NCBI RefSeq assembly: GCF_030719295.1
Contig: NZ_CP120997.1
Coordinates: 5,219,501 to 5,283,500, forward strand
From: Streptomyces sp. Mut1
Lineage (GTDB): Bacteria > Actinomycetota > Actinomycetes > Streptomycetales > Streptomycetaceae
Length of the DNA stretch: 64,000 nt
Reading direction: 5' to 3'
A program made the translations under genes and the position numbers. Positions within the stretch are counted from its first letter, which is position 1. Each line of letters opens with the position of its first letter. Positions 16,564 to 24,902 of this stretch are shown in pieces. The notes beneath the pieces are model-generated. The model was not told where the DNA came from. It was given only the letters and a program-made list of their open reading frames with translations, and ran no database searches.

Positions 16564-16591
16564 AAGCCCCGGGGCACTCGCCCCGGGGCTT
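16564..16591 (-). terminator. Attenuator terminator in the thrS leader
   Basis: 12-bp stem (AAGCCCCGGGGC with its complement) around a 4-nt loop, then a short T run on the minus strand. It lies between the leader-peptide stop (16605) and the thrS start (16522), where it would end transcription before thrS. Confidence 0.7.
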
Positions 16592-16604
16592 GACTGGTCA
16601 TCGG

Positions 16605-16655
16605 TCAGCGCGCCGGGACACTCTCCGGCGTCGTCGTCATAGCGGCACGCTTCAT
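16605..16655 (-). CDS. Thr-codon leader peptide of thrS (putative)
   Basis: Sixteen-codon ORF, MKRAAMTTTPESVPAR, with three consecutive ACG threonine codons, ending 82 nt before thrS and 13 nt before the attenuator hairpin. Just upstream, TAACGT (16668-16663) lies 7 nt before the ATG, so the leader could be leaderless. A small hairpin (CGCCGG/CCGGCG) begins right at the Thr codons. Ribosome stalling on ACG when Thr-tRNA is short could prevent that hairpin and favour an antiterminator. The ORF is seen; the mechanism is inferred. Confidence 0.55.
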   Translation of the reverse strand: MKRAAMTTTPESVPAR

Positions 16656-16680
16656 GCGGGAGACGTTAACAGCCGTCCCG

Positions 16681-16711
16681 TACCGGGCGCGCGGGGTTTT
16701 TCCGCCCGTAC
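16681..16711 (-). terminator. Possible terminator downstream of the sortase gene
   Basis: Imperfect inverted repeat (TACCGGGCG and CGCCCGTA arms with a bulge) 16-46 nt past the sortase stop. It would separate the sortase transcript from the thrS leader promoter. Confidence 0.35.
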
Positions 16712-16726
16712 GCGGGGAAGGCCGGC

Positions 16727-17434
16727 TCATGCCTTCTTGACCGAGTCGAGGTGGGCGAAGACCACGACGTTGTCCTCGTAGTCCTTGGCCTTCCGGTCGT
16801 AGTTGCCGCCGCAGGTGATCAGGCGCAGCTGGGCGTCCGGGGTGTCGGCGTACACCTTCTTGTCGGGGAAGTCCGCCTTGCTGAACGTCTCCACGGTGTC
16901 GACCGAGAACGAGGCGACCGTGCCGTCGGCGCGGGTGATGTCGACGCTCGCGCCGGGCCGCAGGAACCGCAGCTGGAGGAAGACGGCCGGGCCGGTCGTC
17001 GTGTCGACATGGCCCGCGACGATCGACGCCCCGCGCTCGCCGGGCGTCACCCCGTCCTTGAACCAGCCGACCAGGTTCTTGTCGTTCGGGGGCGGCGCGT
17101 CGAGCCGGCCGGACGCCCCGATCGACAGCTGGGTGAACGGCGCGTCCACCGCGATGGCCGGGATGCGCAGACGCGTCGGCAGCGAGCGCGGCAGCGCGGG
17201 CGCGGGGCTCGGGGCGGCCGTCCCGGAGGCGGAGGCCGCGGGGGAGGGGGCGGCGGGCGCGGCCGCGGCGGGCGGGGCGGGGGCCTTGTCGTCGACGGGG
17301 GCGCCGATGGAGTGGTAGATGAGCAGCGCGCCGAGGCCGGCCGCCGCGACGGGCCAGAACAGGGCCCGGCCGAGCGTGCCGGTGCCGGACGCGGCCCCGG
17401 TGGAGGGGGAGTCGGAGGACTGCGGGGCGGCCAT
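16727..17434 (-). CDS. Class F sortase
   Basis: 235 residues from the ATG at 17434. A short cytoplasmic part, one membrane helix (residues about 23-41) and an Ala/Pro linker lead to a sortase beta-barrel. The catalytic triad is visible: H142 (AGHVDT), C208 (LITCGG) and R214 (NYDRKAKD). Sortases cleave a C-terminal sorting signal and join the protein to cell-wall peptidoglycan; class F enzymes are typical of actinobacteria. The gene follows, on the same strand, a gene for a secreted protein with a C-terminal membrane anchor that may be its substrate. Confidence 0.92.
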   Translation of the reverse strand: MAAPQSSDSPSTGAASGTGTLGRALFWPVAAAGLGALLIYHSIGAPVDDKAPAPPAAAAPAAPSPAASASGTAAPSPAPALPRSLPTRLRIPAIAVDAPFTQLSIGASGRLDAPPPNDKNLVGWFKDGVTPGERGASIVAGHVDTTTGPAVFLQLRFLRPGASVDITRADGTVASFSVDTVETFSKADFPDKKVYADTPDAQLRLITCGGNYDRKAKDYEDNVVVFAHLDSVKKA

Positions 17435-17558
17435 GGGAACGTGCCTTTCGTGCGTGCGGTGCGGTGCGGGCGAGCGCGGACCCGGGAAACGCGGGCGCCG
17501 CGGTCGCCGTCCGCAGGGACGGCGACCGCGACGGCCAGGGGCCCGCTGAGCGGCCTGG

Positions 17559-18212
17559 TCAGGCCATCGCACCGCCGGACGCCTGGCGGCGGCGGAGCCG
17601 GTACGCGGCGACACCCGCGCCACCGAGCAGCAGCAGCGAACCGGCGGCCAGACCGCTGCCGGTCATCGCCATCGCGCCGCCACCCGTGTGCATGCCACCG
17701 CTGGGCTTGTCCTTCTTCCAGCCCTCGTCCTCGGACTTCGACGCGGAGCCGGTCTTGCCGCTCTCGTCGTTGCCCGGCTGCCACTCCTTGGCGACGGTGT
17801 TGGCGAGGGCGCCGCCGCCGGTGTGGACGCCGCCGTGGGGCTTGTCCTCGTCCTTGTACTTGCCGCCTTCGTCGCCGGGCTGCCAGCCTTCGGCGACGGT
17901 GTTGGCGAGGGCGCCGCCGCCGGTGTGGACGCCGCCGTGGGGCTTGTCCTCGTCCTTGTACTTGCCGCCCTCGTCACCGGGCTGCCACTCCTTGGCGACC
18001 GTCATCGACAGCGCGCCGCCGCCGGTGTGGACGCCGCCGTGCGGCTTGTCCTTCTTCCAGCCGTCGTCGTCGGACTTGCCGTGCTCGTGGGCGCTGGAGG
18101 AGCCGCCGTCGTGCTGGTCGGCGGCCACGGTCAGGGCGTAGGCCGAGGGAGCGGTGATCGTGAGGACCGCCGTCACGGCGGCCGAAGCGAACAGTGTGCG
18201 GGCAGAGCGCAT
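17559..18212 (-). CDS. Secreted His/Gly-rich repeat protein with C-terminal sorting-like anchor
   Basis: 217 residues: a signal peptide (cleavage near AYA/LTVA), a hydrophilic repeat region, and a C-terminal anchor (LAAGSLLLLGGAGVAAYRLRRR). The core is made of about 34-residue repeats built on KPHGGVHTGGGAL and WQPGDEGGKYKDED, each with two His. Four HTGGGA units are present. Directly before the anchor is MAMTG, close to the LAXTG signal of class E sortases but lacking its Leu; no LPXTG occurs. It probably ends up in the membrane or wall, anchored by the neighbouring sortase or simply by the helix. Metal binding by the His repeats is possible but untested. Confidence 0.75.
   Translation of the reverse strand: MRSARTLFASAAVTAVLTITAPSAYALTVAADQHDGGSSSAHEHGKSDDDGWKKDKPHGGVHTGGGALSMTVAKEWQPGDEGGKYKDEDKPHGGVHTGGGALANTVAEGWQPGDEGGKYKDEDKPHGGVHTGGGALANTVAKEWQPGNDESGKTGSASKSEDEGWKKDKPSGGMHTGGGAMAMTGSGLAAGSLLLLGGAGVAAYRLRRRQASGGAMA
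17805..18050 (-). repeat. 102-bp in-frame tandem repeats within the wall-protein gene
   Basis: Near-identical blocks recur at exact 102-bp spacing (for example at 17809, 17911 and 18013), the last one diverging. They encode the 34-residue KPHGGVHTGGGAL units. Copy number may vary between strains. Confidence 0.85.
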
Positions 18213-18449
18213 CTGAACACATTTCCTTTCGTCGCCCCTGCGAGGAGTGACGGTGTGTCGACTCCCGGTGACGCAGCGGCTACGTGATCCACCGTCAGCC
18301 GGAACGCCGGAGCGCGCCATCGGAGAGCCCCGCATTGGAGCTACGGCGTGGGCTCATCGAGTGGCGAAGAACGGATAATCACCCGTTGGACGGCATGGCG
18401 CGCCCCGCGAGGTTTGGGCACGGCCCACCCCGCACCGCGTTCCGCCCCG

Positions 18450-19289
18450 TCAGTTCAGGAGCGCCCGCGCGGCCCGCGCGCTGTGCCGCACCGACTCGGC
18501 CGCGGCCGGCTCGATCTCCTCGACCACCCGCGCGTACTCCTCCATCTCCTCGGCCCCGCGCAGGAACTCCCCGGCGCGCACCAGGAGCTGGGCGTGCTCG
18601 TAGCGCAGCCGGGCCGGGTGCGACGGCAGCAGCAGGGACAGCTCGACCGCCCACAGCGCCACGGCCATCTGCTCGGGACGGGCCGCCGCCCACGCCCGGA
18701 TGTTGTTCAGGATCCGCAGCACGACCTCCAGCGGCCGGGCCGGCTCCAGGGCGGCCGGCTCCCACCGCTCCCCGGTCGCGCTCGTCACCAGCAGCTCCGC
18801 GTCCTGGTCCGTCAGCGGCCGGCCCCCGGCGAACGGATCGGCGAGCACCCGCTCGGAGGGATCGCCGAAGCCGACCACGAAGTGGCCCGGCAGAGCCAAC
18901 CCGTACACCGGGGCGCCCGCCCGCCGCGCGACCTCGATCCACACCACCGACAGCAGGATCGGCAGCCCGCGCCGCCGCCGCAGCACCTCGTGCAGCAGGG
19001 ACGACTCCAGGCGCCGGTAGTCCGCGGGCGCGCCCTCGAACCCGTACCGCTCACCGAGCAGTTCGGCCAGCGCGGACGCCCAGGCGCGGCCGTCGCGCAG
19101 CCCGTACGGGAGCAGTCCGGCGAGCCGGTCCAGCTCGATCTGGGCCGTGTCGATGCCATGCGTGTCCAGCTCGGGGTCCGCCTCGGCGGCCACCAGCAGA
19201 CACAGCAGCGCCAGGTCGGGCCGCTCGGCGCGGGCCTCGTCGGCGAACCGGCGGCGCCGCTCCTCGCAGTCGTTCCTCCCGGGGGCCAC
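18450..19289 (-). CDS. SirB1-type transglutaminase-like protein
   Basis: 279 residues from the GTG at 19289. The central domain has RRRGLPILLSVVWIEVARRAGAP and LPGHFVVGF, characteristic of the transglutaminase-like SirB1 family; the Cys-protease nucleophile is not evident, so it is probably non-catalytic. The C-terminal third is helical and TPR-like. It starts four bases after the GNAT gene stop and has no ribosome site of its own, so translation is coupled. The function is unknown. Confidence 0.8.
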   Translation of the reverse strand: MAPGRNDCEERRRRFADEARAERPDLALLCLLVAAEADPELDTHGIDTAQIELDRLAGLLPYGLRDGRAWASALAELLGERYGFEGAPADYRRLESSLLHEVLRRRRGLPILLSVVWIEVARRAGAPVYGLALPGHFVVGFGDPSERVLADPFAGGRPLTDQDAELLVTSATGERWEPAALEPARPLEVVLRILNNIRAWAAARPEQMAVALWAVELSLLLPSHPARLRYEHAQLLVRAGEFLRGAEEMEEYARVVEEIEPAAAESVRHSARAARALLN

Positions 19290-19292
19290 CGG

Positions 19293-20294
19293 TCACACCG
19301 GCCGGAAGTGGTGGTAGAGGTGGTGGGCGGCGAACCCCATCCCGTCGTACAGCGCGCGGGCGCCCTCGTTGTCCTCCTCCACCTGGAGCCAGGCCGCCGA
19401 CGCGCCCTCGTCCATCGCCTGCCGGGCCAGCGCGGCCATCACCGTGGTGGCCAGCCCCCGCCTGCGGTGCTCGGGAGCCACCTCGACGGCCATGAACCCG
19501 GCCCACCGCCCGTCCACCACGCACCGCCCGATCGCGGCGGGCGCCTGATCCCCGGGCTCGCCGGGCACGGAGGCGAACCACACCGAGGGGCCGCCGTTCA
19601 GCACGGAGGTCACCTCCGGGCCCGGGGTCCCGACGCGCTGATAGCGGCCGAGCCACGCCTCGTCGGCCGTACGGCCCAGCCGCACCCGGGACACCTCGGC
19701 CGGCAGATCACCGATCGGGGCCAGGGCGGCGATCCGTACGGACGCCGTCACCTCGCGCCGCCAGCCGTGCTCCTCCAGCGCCGCGCACAGCTCCTCCTGC
19801 GCGCCCTCGGCACCGGTCGCGGTCTGTACGTACGCGGGCAGACCCCGGTCCGCGTACCACTGCTTCACCCGCCCGAGCGCCACGTCGAGCGGCACGCCCG
19901 GGTCGCCGAGCGGAAGGACGGAATTGGCGCGCCGGGTGAAACCGCCGGAGGCGCGCAGCAGCCACTCGCCCAGCGGTTCGCTCTCCACGGGCTGCCAGGC
20001 ACGCGCGGTCACCCGGGCGAGTTCCCCGAAGGAGGCGGCGGGTCCGCGCCTGCGGGCCGGGGCGGACGGCACGACCTTGCCCGCTACCAGGGACGACTCC
20101 GGGATGCGCACCGAATCCCCGTTCTTGGGTGTGACGGAGAGCACACCGTCGTCCCACGATGTGAGAACGCCGACCGTGTCGGTGAACTTCGGTCCTTGCG
20201 GGCCGTCCTCGGCCACCCGCCGGACTGATACCCGTTTGCCCACGTCAGCTGGTGCAATTCGGACCTCAAGCCGTCCGCCGATGGTGAATTCCAC
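19293..20294 (-). CDS. GNAT acetyltransferase, cg3035/Rv0428c type
   Basis: 333 residues. An N-terminal SH3-like/beta-barrel region (residues 1-75, GGRLEVRIAPADVGKRVSVR) is followed by a degenerate and then a true GNAT domain. The acetyl-CoA motif is VAPEHRRRGLATTVM and the C-terminal end is EEDNEGARALYDGMGFA. The two-part layout matches the actinobacterial cg3035/Rv0428c family. It transfers acetyl from acetyl-CoA to an unknown amine. It is the first gene of a two-gene unit, divergent from the ferredoxin gene. Confidence 0.88.
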   Translation of the reverse strand: MEFTIGGRLEVRIAPADVGKRVSVRRVAEDGPQGPKFTDTVGVLTSWDDGVLSVTPKNGDSVRIPESSLVAGKVVPSAPARRRGPAASFGELARVTARAWQPVESEPLGEWLLRASGGFTRRANSVLPLGDPGVPLDVALGRVKQWYADRGLPAYVQTATGAEGAQEELCAALEEHGWRREVTASVRIAALAPIGDLPAEVSRVRLGRTADEAWLGRYQRVGTPGPEVTSVLNGGPSVWFASVPGEPGDQAPAAIGRCVVDGRWAGFMAVEVAPEHRRRGLATTVMAALARQAMDEGASAAWLQVEEDNEGARALYDGMGFAAHHLYHHFRPV

Positions 20295-20411
20295 AGCTCT
20301 GTCCGCCCCTCCTGTTCGGATCGTGCCCGCGAACGGAGATACTAGGTGCGGGCATCGACGACGCCGCGCTCCCGCGCGAGAGCCAACGCCCTACCGAGGA
20401 GGAACGACAGC

Positions 20412-20732
20412 GTGACCTACGTCATCGCGCAGCCTTGTGTCGACGTAAAGGACAAGGCCTGCATCGAAGAGTGCCCCGTCGACTGCATCTATGAGGGCCA
20501 GCGGTCCTTGTACATCCACCCGGACGAGTGTGTCGACTGCGGAGCCTGCGAGCCGGTCTGCCCGGTGGAAGCGATCTTCTACGAGGACGACACTCCGGAC
20601 GAGTGGAAGGACTACTACAAGGCGAATGTCGAGTTCTTCGACGACCTCGGATCGCCGGGTGGTGCCTCCAAGCTGGGCCTGATCGAGCGCGACCACGCGT
20701 TCATCGCCGCGCTGCCGCCGCAGAACCAGTAA
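20412..20732 (+). CDS. fdxA: 7Fe ferredoxin FdxA
   Basis: 106 residues from the GTG at 20412 (GAGGAGGAA upstream). The N-terminal cysteines (CVDVKDKACIEECPVDC) bind one [3Fe-4S] and part of one [4Fe-4S] cluster, and CVDCGACEPVCP supplies the rest. It is a cytoplasmic low-potential electron carrier. The pairing with dapC downstream is conserved in actinobacteria. The 117-bp gap to the divergent GNAT gene must hold both promoters. Confidence 0.95.
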   Translation: MTYVIAQPCVDVKDKACIEECPVDCIYEGQRSLYIHPDECVDCGACEPVCPVEAIFYEDDTPDEWKDYYKANVEFFDDLGSPGGASKLGLIERDHAFIAALPPQNQ

Positions 20733-20853
20733 CAGCGCCCCGGCACGTGCGCCACCCCGGTCCCGTACGGCTCGTCGCCGTGCGGGACCGAGGTGTTTCC
20801 CGCGGCCCCTTCCGGGCCGCCCGCGTGTACCCCGTACGAGAAAGCAGAGAGCC

Positions 20854-21948
20854 GTGTCCGCAGTCTCCTCCCGCCTCCCGGTCTTCCCCTGGGACAAGCT
20901 GGCGCCCTACAAGTCGACGGCCGAGGCCCACCCGGACGGCATCGTGGACCTGTCCGTCGGCACACCGGTCGATCCGGTGCCCGAGCTGATCCGCGAGGCG
21001 CTCGTCGCGGCCGCGGACAGCCCCGGCTATCCGACGGTGTGGGGGACGGCCGCGCTGCGCGACGCGCTCACCGGCTGGGTGGAGCGGCGGCTCGGCGCGG
21101 TCTCGGTGGCCCACGAGAACGTGCTGCCCGTTGTCGGCTCCAAGGAACTGGTGGCCTGGCTGCCGACCCAGCTCGGCCTCGGCGCCGGCGACAAGGTCGC
21201 CCACCCGCGGCTCGCCTACCCGACGTACGAGGTCGGCGCCCGGCTCTGCGGCGCCGAGCCCGTCGCCTACGACGACCCGACCGAGCTGGACCCGGCCGGG
21301 CTGAAGCTGCTCTGGCTCAACTCCCCGTCCAACCCGACCGGCCGGGTCCTCGCCAAGGACGAACTGACCCGGATCGTCGCCTGGGCGCGCGAGCACGGCG
21401 TACTGGTCTTCAGCGACGAGTGTTACCTGGAGCTGGGCTGGGAAGCGGAACCGGTCTCCGTGCTCCACCCGGACGTTTGCGGCGGCAGTTACGAGGGCAC
21501 CGTCGCCGTCCACTCGCTCTCCAAGCGGTCCAACCTGGCCGGCTACCGCGCCGCGTTCATCGCGGGCGACGCGGCCGTGCTGGGCGACCTGCTGCTGATC
21601 CGCAAGCACGGCGGGATGATGACGCCCGCGCCCGTCCAGGCCGCGACCGTCGCCGCTCTCGGCGACGACACGCACGTCGCCGAGCAGCGCACCCGCTACG
21701 CGGACCGGCGCGCCGCCCTGCGCACGGCCCTGGAGGCGCACGGCTTCCGGATCGAGCACAGCGAGGCGAGTCTCTACCTGTGGGCGACCCGCGACGAACC
21801 GTGCTGGGACACCGTGGCGTACCTGGCGGAGCTGGGCATCCTGGTGGCGCCCGGCGACTTCTACGGACCGGCGGGCGACCGCTTCGTGCGCGTGGCGTTC
21901 ACGGCCACCGACGAGCGCGTGGCGGGCGCGGTCAAGCGGCTGGGCTGA
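20854..21948 (+). CDS. dapC: Succinyldiaminopimelate aminotransferase DapC
   Basis: 364 residues, fold-type I PLP aminotransferase. The PLP lysine lies in SLSKRSNLAGYR, with SNPTGR and FSDECY upstream as cofactor-binding segments. It makes N-succinyl-LL-2,6-diaminopimelate from the keto acid in lysine/peptidoglycan synthesis, upstream of DapE, whose gene lies 1.8 kb away. The GTG at 20854 is preceded by GAGAAAGCAGAGAG. A strong terminator follows. Confidence 0.93.
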   Translation: MSAVSSRLPVFPWDKLAPYKSTAEAHPDGIVDLSVGTPVDPVPELIREALVAAADSPGYPTVWGTAALRDALTGWVERRLGAVSVAHENVLPVVGSKELVAWLPTQLGLGAGDKVAHPRLAYPTYEVGARLCGAEPVAYDDPTELDPAGLKLLWLNSPSNPTGRVLAKDELTRIVAWAREHGVLVFSDECYLELGWEAEPVSVLHPDVCGGSYEGTVAVHSLSKRSNLAGYRAAFIAGDAAVLGDLLLIRKHGGMMTPAPVQAATVAALGDDTHVAEQRTRYADRRAALRTALEAHGFRIEHSEASLYLWATRDEPCWDTVAYLAELGILVAPGDFYGPAGDRFVRVAFTATDERVAGAVKRLG

Positions 21949-21966
21949 GCCCTTCGGGGACGGCGT

Positions 21967-22008
21967 GCGTGAGGGCCCCGGGAGTGCGCACTCCCGGGGC
22001 CCTCACGC
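21967..22008. terminator. Bidirectional terminator after dapC
   Basis: Perfect 19-bp stem (21967-21985 with 21990-22008) and GCGC loop between the convergent dapC and secreted-protein genes. Confidence 0.85.
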
Positions 22009-22031
22009 ATGGCTACGAAACCGGCAGGGCC

Positions 22032-22442
22032 TCAGCCGAGCGGCAGGCCCTTGGTGAGGGCGTCGGTGGGCAGGCCGCCCTCGGCGGTCTTGGAGACGGT
22101 GCCGACGGCGTCGCCGTCAGCCGCGCCCTTGGTGGTCCTGGTGACGTTCTTCGCGGCGGGGGCGGCCTTGGTGCCGACGTCCCCGAGGGTCTTGCTCGCC
22201 ACCGGAAGCGTGGTGCCGACGACCTTGCCGCCGGCCTTGCCCGCGGTGTCGGAGGCCGGCTGGGCCGCGCCTTCGACCGTCTTACCGAGACCGGAACCCT
22301 CGACGCTGGTGAGACCGCCGAGGTCCGGGGCCTGCGGGAGCTCCGCGGCACCCGCGGCGCCGGCCGCACCGACCACGGGGGCCGCACCCGCCGCGATCAG
22401 CAGCGCGGTACGGGCGATCCGACGGGTCAGGGGGAGGGACAT
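22032..22442 (-). CDS. Small secreted protein of unknown function
   Basis: 136 residues from the ATG at 22442 with AAGGAG six bases upstream. A clear signal peptide (MSLPLTRRIARTALLIAAG, cleavage near AGAA/ELPQ) is followed by a low-complexity Gly/Ala/Thr/Lys region without Cys or recognisable domain. Relatives are often labelled ATP-binding, which nothing here supports. Confidence 0.75.
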   Translation of the reverse strand: MSLPLTRRIARTALLIAAGAAPVVGAAGAAGAAELPQAPDLGGLTSVEGSGLGKTVEGAAQPASDTAGKAGGKVVGTTLPVASKTLGDVGTKAAPAAKNVTRTTKGAADGDAVGTVSKTAEGGLPTDALTKGLPLG

Positions 22443-22754
22443 GATGCTCCTTCGACGGGAGGGAAATTCGGGCTGTCCGTGGGTCGGACGCCATGACAAC
22501 CGTCGTGGGGGCGGGTGAGGTTGCGGTGCGACGACGTAAAGAGTGAGTAATGCGTCGGATAATCCTCAGCGGAGGAACCCGGGCAAACGCAGCATTCCGC
22601 GATCACCCGCCGAACCGTCACTCCCCGTGCGGCACAAGGGAATCGGGGGAGCGGAGAGACGGGCCGGGCACCCCCGCGCCGGGGGTATCCGCACGGGCCA
22701 GGGTCCCCCCGCGCGGATGACACCTCGTACGCACGCGCGGGCGTCGGACGGGCC
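22443..22754. other. Intergenic region without recognised gene
   Basis: 312 bp between two minus-strand genes. It must hold the promoter of the small secreted protein. No clear promoter, riboswitch or terminator was recognised; a few short GC-rich inverted repeats such as CCCCCGCGCCGGGGG near 22672 are present. Confidence 0.4.
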
Positions 22755-23678
22755 CTATCGCACGAGGCGCATCCGGACCTCGGCGGTGTCGGATTCCGTG
22801 CGCTTCGACTCCTCGCGCTCCGTGTGCCAGCCCGATCCGGCGCTCCACACCCGGCCCCCGTACGCCACCTCATCGATGCCCAGCGCCTCGGACTGGGCCA
22901 CCGCCCAGTGCGCCAGCTCCCAGCCCCGCTGCGGCGCACCGTCCCGGGCGGCACGGCGGTCGGCCCGCACCGGCACCGTGAGCGCGCCCGAGGCCGACGC
23001 GCCCGCCGTGGGCGCGGGCCCCGGCAGCACCTTCTCGCCGAAGGCCCGCACCAGGGCGGCCCGCACCTTCGACGCGTCGCCCGTCCCGGCCGTGGACCGC
23101 GGCGGCTCGCAGTCCAGCGCGCCCGGCGTGCGCCCGGTCAGCGCGGCGGCCAGCAGCGCGGCGTCCGGCTCGTGCTTCGCGTACGCCTGCGGGAAGCCGC
23201 TGCGCTGGACGCGCTGCGCGGCCTCGGTCAGCGGCAGCCGCGAATAGCCGGGCACCTCGGCCAGGTGCGCGTAGAACTTCCCGGCCGCGTACACCGGGTC
23301 CATGACCTCCTTCTCGCTGCCCCAGCCCTGCGAGGGGCGCTGCTGGAACAGCCCCAGCGAATCCCGGTCGCCGTGGTCGAGGTTGCGCAGCCCGGACTCC
23401 TGCAACGCCGTCGCCAGCGCGATCGTCACCGCCCGCTCCGGCATCCCGCGCGTGGTGCCGACCGCGGAGATCGTCGCCGCGTTCGCGGCCTGCTCGGGCG
23501 TCAGCCGGTACGTGCCGTCCGCCGACCGCACCGTGCACTGATCGGACCCCCGGCCGCCCGAAACGTACTGGAAGGTCAGATATCCACCCACCGCGACAAG
23601 CACCCCGAAGGCCGCCGCGATCCGCAGCCGGCGGCTGCGGCCGGGGCGTGGGCGGTCAGCGGGAACGGTCCTGGGCAC
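22755..23678 (-). CDS. Membrane-anchored lysozyme/transglycosylase-like protein
   Basis: 307 residues from the GTG at 23678. One N-terminal membrane helix (IAAAFGVLVAVGGYLTFQYV) leads to an extracytoplasmic region. The segment TALQESGLRNLDHGDRDSLGLFQQRPSQGWG resembles a lytic-transglycosylase-type lysozyme core with the catalytic Glu in QESG. Relatives carry the automated name heavy metal transporter, which this architecture does not support. It probably acts on peptidoglycan. It is divergent from dapE with a 35-bp gap. Confidence 0.75.
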   Translation of the reverse strand: MPRTVPADRPRPGRSRRLRIAAAFGVLVAVGGYLTFQYVSGGRGSDQCTVRSADGTYRLTPEQAANAATISAVGTTRGMPERAVTIALATALQESGLRNLDHGDRDSLGLFQQRPSQGWGSEKEVMDPVYAAGKFYAHLAEVPGYSRLPLTEAAQRVQRSGFPQAYAKHEPDAALLAAALTGRTPGALDCEPPRSTAGTGDASKVRAALVRAFGEKVLPGPAPTAGASASGALTVPVRADRRAARDGAPQRGWELAHWAVAQSEALGIDEVAYGGRVWSAGSGWHTEREESKRTESDTAEVRMRLVR

Positions 23679-23713
23679 GGGGTCACCGTACGACAGACGC
23701 TAGGGTCGTAGCC

Positions 23714-24793
23714 ATGGCCGAAAGCACGCTTGACCTCACCCTGGACGGACCCGCGCTCACCGCCGCGCTCGTCGACTTCCCCTCGGTCAGCGGGGAGGAG
23801 AAGGACCTGGCCGACGCCATCGAGTCGGCGCTGCGGCCGCTGCCGCACCTGACGGTCGAGCGGTACGGGAACAACGTCGTGGCCAGGACGAATCTCGGCC
23901 GCTCCGAACGCGTCATCCTGGCCGGTCACATCGACACCGTGCCGATCGCCGACAACGTGCCCTCCCGGCTCGACGCCGACGGCCTGCTCTGGGGCTGCGG
24001 CACCTCCGACATGAAGTCCGGCGTCGCCGTCCAGCTGCGGATCGCCGCCACCGTGCCCGAGCCCAACCGCGACCTCACCTTCGTCTTCTACGACAACGAG
24101 GAGGTCGCCGCCCACCTCAACGGCCTCGGCCACATCGCCGACGCCCACCCCGACTGGCTGGCGGGCGACTTCGCCGTCCTCCTGGAGGGCTCCAACGGAG
24201 AGGTCGAGGGCGGCTGCCAGGGCACCCTGCGCGTCTTCCTCCACCTCGACGGCGAGCGGGCGCACTCCGCGCGCAGCTGGAGGGGGTCCAACGCCATCCA
24301 CGCCGCCGCCCCGGTCCTCGCCCGCCTCGCGGCCTACGAGCCGCGCCGGCCGGTGATCGACGGCCTGGAGTACCACGAGGGCCTCAACGCCGTACGCGTC
24401 GAGGGCGGCGTCGCCAACAACGTCATCCCCGACGCCTGCACGGTCGTCGTCAACTACCGCTACGCCCCCGACCTCGGCCAGGAAGAGGCCCTGGCCCACG
24501 TCCGTGAGGTCTTCGACGGCTGCGGCGTCGCCGAGTTCACCGTCGACGACCACTCCGGCGCGGCCATGCCCGGCCTCTCCCACCCGGCGGCCAAGGCGTT
24601 CATGGACGCGGTCGGCGGCACCGCCCGCCCCAAGTTCGGCTGGACGGACGTCGCCCGCTTCGGCTCCCTCGGCGTCCCCGCGGTGAACTACGGCCCCGGC
24701 GACCCGATCCTCGCCCACAAGCGCGACGAGCACGTGAAGGTCGAGCGCATCACCCACTGCGAGGACCGTCTGCGCTCCTGGCTCACCGCCTGA
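23714..24793 (+). CDS. dapE: Succinyl-diaminopimelate desuccinylase DapE
   Basis: 359 residues of the M20 metallopeptidase family. Metal and catalytic segments are visible: AGHIDTVP, WGCGTSDMKSG, YDNEEVAAH, LEGSN and a final HKRDEHV. It releases succinate to give LL-diaminopimelate for lysine and peptidoglycan. TAGGGT (23701-23706) lies seven bases before the ATG, so the mRNA is probably leaderless. Confidence 0.94.
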   Translation: MAESTLDLTLDGPALTAALVDFPSVSGEEKDLADAIESALRPLPHLTVERYGNNVVARTNLGRSERVILAGHIDTVPIADNVPSRLDADGLLWGCGTSDMKSGVAVQLRIAATVPEPNRDLTFVFYDNEEVAAHLNGLGHIADAHPDWLAGDFAVLLEGSNGEVEGGCQGTLRVFLHLDGERAHSARSWRGSNAIHAAAPVLARLAAYEPRRPVIDGLEYHEGLNAVRVEGGVANNVIPDACTVVVNYRYAPDLGQEEALAHVREVFDGCGVAEFTVDDHSGAAMPGLSHPAAKAFMDAVGGTARPKFGWTDVARFGSLGVPAVNYGPGDPILAHKRDEHVKVERITHCEDRLRSWLTA

Positions 24794-24902
24794 CCCACGA
24801 TCCGACCTCCCGCATTCCTCCGCCCTTAACCCGCGGCGATCTACGCTGGCACGAGACGGAGGCGCCGCAGAGCGCCTCCGACGTCGGCGGAGGGAGCAGG
24901 TC

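Noticed and set aside
16523..16680. T-box riboswitch upstream of thrS
   Set aside because: No conserved T-box sequence or specifier-loop architecture was visible. The leader peptide plus terminator explains the region better.
22755..23678. Heavy-metal transporter annotation
   Set aside because: There is only one membrane helix and no metal-binding CxxC. A lysozyme-like QESG core is present instead.
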